DNA of 64,000 bases, from positions 41,019,523-41,083,522 of the forward strand of contig NC_091930.1 in NCBI RefSeq assembly GCF_041260155.1. The letters are read 5' to 3'. Every line of letters begins with the position of its first letter. Position 1 is the stretch's first letter. The notes below the pieces were generated by a model. It was not told where the DNA came from and did not search any database. It was given only the letters and a program-made list of their open reading frames with translations. Origin of the DNA: Ptychodera flava (Eukaryota; Hemichordata; Enteropneusta; Ptychoderidae). The position numbers and the translations under genes are program-made. This document shows, piece after piece, positions 57,924 through 64,000 of the stretch.

Positions 57924-58326
57924 TTAAAAACTATCGCCCCTAACTGATATATTTTCGTTTTCAATGTGTTTACGTCAACCGTCCCCTTTGTCAATGTAAC
58001 ATGTTTAGGATATGAATTAAAACTTTTATTTGTGAAATAGCCTTCCAATGTAATGGAACATCCTATAAATGCCCTAGGGCACATTATATAAATGCCCTAG
58101 GGCACAGTAGATTTTGTGTTGCAGCTGGTTTCCGCTGTGTTACCAAATTTGAATATTAAAACGTACCAGATGTCTACAGAATATGACATGTTCACTTTTG
58201 ATTGGACAGTACTTTACTACGGCGCTGTCATTCGCTTCTGGAATTTGGTGACCAAGGCTTTACAAGTAGATAAAACACCCTGAATTGAGCACTCTGATTG
58301 GTCAATCAACAGTAGATAGTTTTTAA
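57924..58326. mobile_element. MITE with TTAAAAACTATC ends, copy 2
   Basis: A direct repeat of 57484-57886, offset by exactly 440 bp, nearly identical by eye. Since the flanking AGAAGAGCCCGAG sequence is duplicated too, the pair arose by tandem duplication rather than by two insertions. Confidence 0.8.
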
Positions 58327-58400
58327 GCAAATTTACAAAATACTTGATGCAAGTGTCAGGGATAAAACGCATCACACGAACAGTCCTGCGGTGAAGACAA

Positions 58401-58890
58401 TCACTGATAAAACTGATTAAAAAGATAGGCTTTCAAACAGCGTTTGAGAGACTCAACATTTCTTGCAGTACGAATCTCTACAGGCAACATATTCCACAAC
58501 GATGGCGCGCACACTGAAAAGGCTCTCTGGCCGTATGCTTTCCTGAATGTAACTTGTCTACAGAATATCTCTGGTAGGAACATACTGCTCTACCAGGTTT
58601 GTTTAATACAAAGGTACAAAGCCTCTAATTAATTTAAAAGTAGTTAACATAATCTTGAACGTGCTTCAACAGGCAGCCAATGTAAATCAAATAATACAAG
58701 TGTAATATGATCAAATTTGCGAGAACGGCTGACTAAACATGCTGCGGAATTTCCAAAAGATTGCAATTAGGGAAGCTGATCTTTGTTAACTCCATACAAG
58801 AGACTATTACAGTAATCCAACTTAGATGTTACAAATGCGTGTATCAATATCTCGGTTGTATTCTGATCGAGAAGTATACGGATCTTGCAC
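58401..58890 (-). mobile_element. LINE (CR1/Jockey-group) 3-prime fragment of the RT ORF
   Basis: On the minus strand the last 60 codons are open and read VTFRKAYGQRAFSVCAPSLW, then NMLPVEIRTARNVESLKRCL, ending FNQFYQ and a stop at 58401. This is the C-terminal tail common to CR1/L2/Jockey-type LINEs (R-x-F-S-x-x-A-P-x-L-W-N-x-L-P). Further upstream, with frame changes, stand VTSKLDYCNSLLYGVNKDQL, SRSRKFDHIT and LHWLPVEARS, also typical. The copy is 5-prime truncated, as is usual, and has several indels. It is not a host gene. Confidence 0.85.
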
Positions 58891-58899
58891 TGGGCAGAT

Positions 58900-61800
58900 T
58901 ATTTTGTCAGAAAGTTTCACAACTAAGTTATCAAGCATTCAGATAGGGAATTTTAGTAAACTACTGATAATCTCTGTTTGTAAGTTCATTGATAGAGGAT
59001 AGGTCACTGTTACAATAGGAATACAAACATTGTGTCAAGCTGTCATTGGTTCACAGTGATCATGTTGGAATAAAACAGAGATACACTTAATATAAGTTTT
59101 TCGCATATAATCTGCCTAATGCAATAACTGTGCTATCACATGTTGACATATACGAGTAAGGCAACTAAATCTTCCGGCTTTACAGAGTAAGTGTGTCAAA
59201 TACAGAGTAAGTGTCAGAATCTACAGTAACCAAATAAACTATGGCTTTGTTATTGGGCAATGGACGTGGGTAACTAATAATATTCATTTTCAAATAGCTG
59301 TTAATAACTATGCATATCTTCACATTTTACTAAAAATGTGTTCTTAAGCACAATTGTTTTCAACAGTGCATAATTCTCGATGATCCTTTCAAACTACAGC
59401 ATGCAAATGAGGGCTTAAAACGATACAATTTGTAATTTACTCAAATGTTCACAACCACTTGAGCGATGACTCAAATCGCAGCCTGTAACAAAATCTATCC
59501 GAGCTACCAAATAATATGGTTGTTTTTTCCTCAATACTTTCAGCAGGATCAGAGTCAAACTTTCCCTTACTTCTGTCTTTGTTATTATCATTCTTACACT
59601 ACTCCACGAAGCATTTCAAACCTTGCTTATATAAAACGTTGGCCGTCAAAATGAGCAGTCAGGCTGGTCCGGCGATGTATTAGGCGTTAACTCTAAAATG
59701 TATTGTTTAAGGTAGAACGCTCCTCGATAACAGAGAGTCGGATTCTCAAATTTCTACAATTCTTTTTCGATATACCGCTTGGCTTGTTTCAAACTTTGAT
59801 TTGGTAAGAGAATAGTTAAAAGTTTCATTGAGCAAAGTTTGAGCAAAAGTTTAAGTCTTTCACTTTCGAGGCGCATACTACCTTAAGGCGATTAATGGCT
59901 CCAATCTGGCTTTTTCAATGCAATACGTAGACATTATAAACCGAATGCAGGTGTTCAAATTCCTTTATAACTCGGTTTCAGCTCTGATAATTGATAAACA
60001 GAGAACGGTCACCTGAACTAGGTCGATTGGTTCAAACACTACACTGGCATTTCTATTATGGTTCTACAACGTTATTGTGAACACATGGATGTACTTCACA
60101 TTTCGTTTACTTTGTCCAAGTATCTTCCATCAAACTCAAGGTGCATGCAAATACATCAGCTGGCATTCTCCATTCAGTTTATCACAATGTCGCCATGAGA
60201 ATTTCGTCAATAAAGCTAGTGTACAGTGACCACATTAAAGAAACTCATATGCACCTTTCAGTCTCAGTATCAATACTGATAATGTCTGAACAGACCGGTT
60301 ATACCTGTACGAGGTAAAGCGGGTCAAACTCTATACTGATATTCGTATCACCACCAAAAAAGTTATCGTCTGTATATCACATATCGTAAATATATGCTAC
60401 GTGTCAGCACCTACCAAAATACATATACAAATAATATCAACTTTGTAAAATGGCCATGTTACAGGGTCACGGACGTGACTGAGTAACTAAGAAGGTTATT
60501 CGAAATTCTCTCCTGTTATGTATGAAGGCACATTTCACACAGAAATCTAATGTTCGTGAATGTTCGTGTCCTTCGCCAACGTTCCATACTAAGAGCTAAG
60601 TATCTAATTAAATTCAACGGTACCATCATATGCAGTCATAAAATGTCCAACTACATGCATCAGATGTAAACTTAAAATTTGTCACTTTACGATGTTTCCC
60701 GGCGCCAGTGTGGCGGTACTTGTGTACCTAGATTCTATAAACCAGATGCTGGTATTTAAATTCCTCTATGTCTCAGTATCAGAACTTATAATCGATGAAC
60801 AGGGCGGTGACCTGAACGAGGTCCATCGGACCACACTACACCGACATTTGTATTACCACCTACAGCTTTGTCGTCATGATTTGAATGTACATCACACATC
60901 GTATACTTTTCCCAAATACCTTCCATCAAACTGAAGTTAGATGTTAATTTCTGCTGGCATTGTCTATTCCATGGAGTAAATATTTCGCTTTGACGCTTTG
61001 TACGTCAATAAAGTGATCATACAGAGACTGCAATAAAGAATCTCATGGAGCCTTCAGTCGTAATAGCATTTTGGACAAGCGGCAGTTGTTTATTGAGATT
61101 TTTCTCCTGACTTTTGTGGCTTTCTCTTTTCGTTGCATGTGCTATTCGGAATTTATTAAATTGGTTGTATATGATTTTTTCGCCTTTGAAATTTTATGTC
61201 TAATATTCATGCACGCATGTCAGTCTAAAATCTTCACAACTCACAAAACGTTGTGGAGAAAATTCCTTGGTAAACTACTGATAAAATTATTTCACTCTAT
61301 ACAAGTTTTTTGATAGAGGATGTGTTAGAGTAACTATACGAGACACTGACATTGACTGTCATGGATTCAAATTAACAACATTGGGCTGTACTCATGGTCG
61401 TCACAAACATTCAGGCATGTTCGATGACATGTATCAGGCATTAACTTAAAATTATGACTTGACGACTACAGCTCCAGTCTGGCGGTACTTATGTTCGAAG
61501 ACACTATCAACTGAATGCAGGTGTTTAATTTCTCTTTGTCTAATTATCAATACTGAAAATGAACAAACCAGTGACCTGCACCTGGTCAATTGAGTCAATC
61601 CAACACCCATATTTGTATCATCACCAACGGCATCATATATCGTTCACTTTTAATTTGCCTAAATATCTTCCATCACACTGAAGGTAGTCCGGTTAGCTAC
61701 TGTAAATTCCTAAGCCGGCATTCTCTGATAGATGCAGTACTTTGTCGCTTTGACTATTTCTACGCCAAGAAACAGATAGTACAGAGACTGCAATGAACCC

Positions 61801-62180
61801 ATGAAGCATTATACACCTCCAGTTTAAAATTGAATGAGGAGAAAACTTGTGGCCCTATCATGGATTATGTCATATTGGACTAGTAGCAGTTGTTTATTAA
61901 GTTCTCACCCCGAACTTTGCGGGGGCGGATGTCTATTTTCTTTACATGTGCTATTACGTAAAATGGAAACTGGTGGTGTATGAATTTTCTGCCTTTGAAA
62001 TTTAATACACATATAAAACAAGATTAACTACTGATAATCACAAACTTCAGCTTTGACAAAAGCTAGCCAACAGTAACCATACAGGGCACAAAACTTGTGT
62101 CTAACTGTCATCGAGTCAAAGTAACGACATGGGTATGTAACAACGAGACGGTCGGAATAAGCTTTCCGCATATATTCTGC
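58900..62180. repeat. Tandem-like array of diverged 0.78-kb repeats
   Basis: Landmarks recur in order: CTGGCGGTACTTATGT, then TCCTCTATGTCTCAGTATCA, then ACCGGTGACCTG, then CTTCCATCAAACTGAAG, then AGAGACTGCAATAAAG, then ACTACTGATAA. Units start near 59.93, 60.71 and 61.49 kb, spacing about 0.78 kb, with a partial core at 60.25 kb and tail parts near 58.95 and 62.02 kb. Divergence is high and no ORF is kept between units, so it is an old repeat and not a gene family. Confidence 0.65.
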
Positions 62181-62189
62181 CGATTTGGA

Positions 62190-64000
62190 TAACTATGCAC
62201 TTATGTGTTTACATTTGGAGAGTAAGGTTTACAAAAAGGTTACATCAACTATACCTGTATACTTTAAGAACCAGTCTGTACCTATTCCGTCATATCGGTA
62301 CACCAAGATAATCTCCAATAAAATATTCAATTACAATAAGGCATTGCAGCACTTAAAAATTGATGAATTCCTCCAGACACCAGCATCCTGTGACTGCTCT
62401 ACATCATCTCCTTTCAAATATATACTCCGGTTGGCCACGTCATCACTGTGACCTGAATTTGGTTGAACATCACCACCTTCGTAAGATACTCTCTTGTGGA
62501 CCTGGACTCTGTTGAGGAATATGCCAGGAAGAGGGCTAAAAGGGAGGATGTAGAGCTAGACACACTGTCAGAATCGGTCAAATCTATGAGGAAAATAGTC
62601 CGTGGCCGACTTAAATCACATATTTGCAGACGACCCAATTCTATAATTAAAAATCCGGATGCTTTTAAGTGTCTGAATGATATTCATGACAAATATGTTG
62701 TCGTCCCTGCTGATAAAGCTGCTTATAACATTGTATTTCTCTGTAAGAAATATTATTTTGAATGTCTTATAGCCCGTGTACTGAGACCTCCACCAACTCC
62801 ACTTATAGACAATCAATGTTCAACAAATCTGAAATTTTGGCAACCATAAGTCACTCATGGATAATTTTAATATTTCAACGGAGGATGACCACAATATGTT
62901 GCCTAGCTTATACTGGATACAAAAACTTCACAAAACACCTTACAAAGCTAGGTTTATCGCAGGATCTTCAAAATGTTCAACAACACAGTATCGAAGATAC
63001 TGACTTCTGTTCTTTGTACTGTTAAACGGGGACTTCATGCATACTGTGATGCTGTCTTTTCTCGGAGTGGTATAAATCAAATGTGGATATTAAAAAATTC
63101 GAAGGAACTCTTGGATAATTTAAAGTCAAGATCTGTTTAAAAAATAACACCTATTAGAGCTTTCGATTTTTTCACATTGTATACCACAATACCGCATAAT
63201 AAATTGCAATAACGCTTGAACAACATCATCAATCAAGCATTTTTCTACAAATCGGTTCACGTCGTTACAAATATGTAGTATTAGGTATAATTCTACATAT
63301 TTTGTTAAAAATGCTACTAATGCTAAAGTGTTTTTATACCGAGAAAGACATTATCAGTATGCTTGATTTCCTCATCGACAACATATTTGTAGAATTTGGA
63401 GGACACATTTTCCAACAGTGTATAGGAATTCCTATGGGTACTAACTGTGCTCCCTTGCTTGCTGACTTATTTCTGTACTCATACGAGGCAGAATTTATCC
63501 AGAACTTAATCAAACAGAAAAAGGTCTCTGTAGCTAGAACTTTCAACTTAACATATAGATACATAGACGATGTTATTTCAATGAATAACTCCAAATTCAG
63601 TGACTATCTCGCTATGATTTATCCTCCAGAATTGGAGATTAAAGAAACTACAGAAACGGCCTCTTCTGCTTCATATCTGGATAATTTCTTGAATTGACTC
63701 AATGGTCACCTATCTACTATGGCTATATGACAAGAGAGATGATTTCAACTTTAGTATAATGAATTTTCCACACCTCATCAGTAATATTCCTCTCAGTAAT
63801 ATTCAACTCTCACCAGCTTATGGGGTGTACATTTCCCAGCTTATTCGATATGCAGGAGCATGCAGTTCATATGGTGATTTTATAGAGGGACATAGCCATT
63901 TCTCTAGAAACTGTTTAATCAAGGTTACACTAGAGAAAGACTTGTCTCTACATTCAAACGATTTTGGCAGGTATCAGCAAGCTGGTAGATAAATACAATA
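62190..64000 (+). mobile_element. Penelope-type retroelement, degraded, cut by window edge
   Basis: Protein pieces on the + strand follow the order of a Penelope-like ORF: an N-terminal region (FNYNKALQHL and PASCDCSTSSPFKY near 62327-62424), then the start of the RT (YWIQKLHKTPYKARFI near 62910), RT core (IPMGTNCAPLLADLF and YRYIDDV near 63430-63570) and the downstream ASYLD and YDKRDDFNF segments, ending SPAYGVYISQLIRYA. The RT motifs and their order are well known from animal Penelope-like elements. Several breaks are present, so the copy is dead, and its 3-prime end lies outside the window. It is of moderate age, since motifs are still easily read. Confidence 0.8.

Overview
The window looks like nuclear DNA of a marine invertebrate animal. 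It is AT-rich, its genes carry GT-AG introns, and its intergenic space is filled with foldback elements, tandem repeats, a LINE tail and a Penelope-type retroelement. The TRADD-N-like and NHL domains fit an invertebrate deuterostome (hemichordate, lancelet or similar), but a lophotrochozoan cannot be excluded from sequence alone.

Two real protein-coding genes can be supported. They are paralogues, both on the + strand, head to tail: gene A (6780-16389, six exons) and gene B (41796-48583, six exons). Each encodes, in order, a GT-B-type (GT4-like) glycosyltransferase-fold region, a TRADD-N-like domain, short acidic and helical linker exons, and a C-terminal NHL-type beta-propeller. Intron phases agree between them. 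Gene A also carries an extra degenerate copy of the N-terminal Rossmann lobe. Both genes need a few -1 frame corrections, all in short homopolymer runs, which suggests consensus (assembly) errors more than decay. The fusion of a sugar-nucleotide-binding fold, a death-pathway adaptor fold and a repeat propeller resembles receptor or signalling proteins of invertebrate immunity; this role is inference.

Layout. 1-1249: nothing recognised. 1250-5381: a 4.1-kb PIF/Harbinger-like non-autonomous element with TTA target duplication, enclosing another repeat element with seven 225-bp tandem repeats. 6279-6394: GC-rich hairpin just upstream of gene A. 6780-16389: gene A, with large introns holding a small retroelement relic and a hairpin. 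18.86-19.61 kb: scrambled old pieces of the array that follows. 20.2-38.36 kb: three tandem copies of a 6.5-6.7-kb unit with no convincing gene; the second copy alone holds an 83-bp piggyBac-like MITE. 41042-41530: a 489-bp near-perfect palindrome with 7-bp target duplication, 266 bp before gene B. 41796-48583: gene B. 48.6-55.4 kb: no recognisable gene. 55.4-62.2 kb: a diverged repeat family of about 0.78 kb, broken by a hairpin/MITE cluster (57.2-58.3 kb) and by a minus-strand CR1-type LINE tail (58.4-58.9 kb). 62.19-64.0 kb: a degraded Penelope-type retroelement running off the window.
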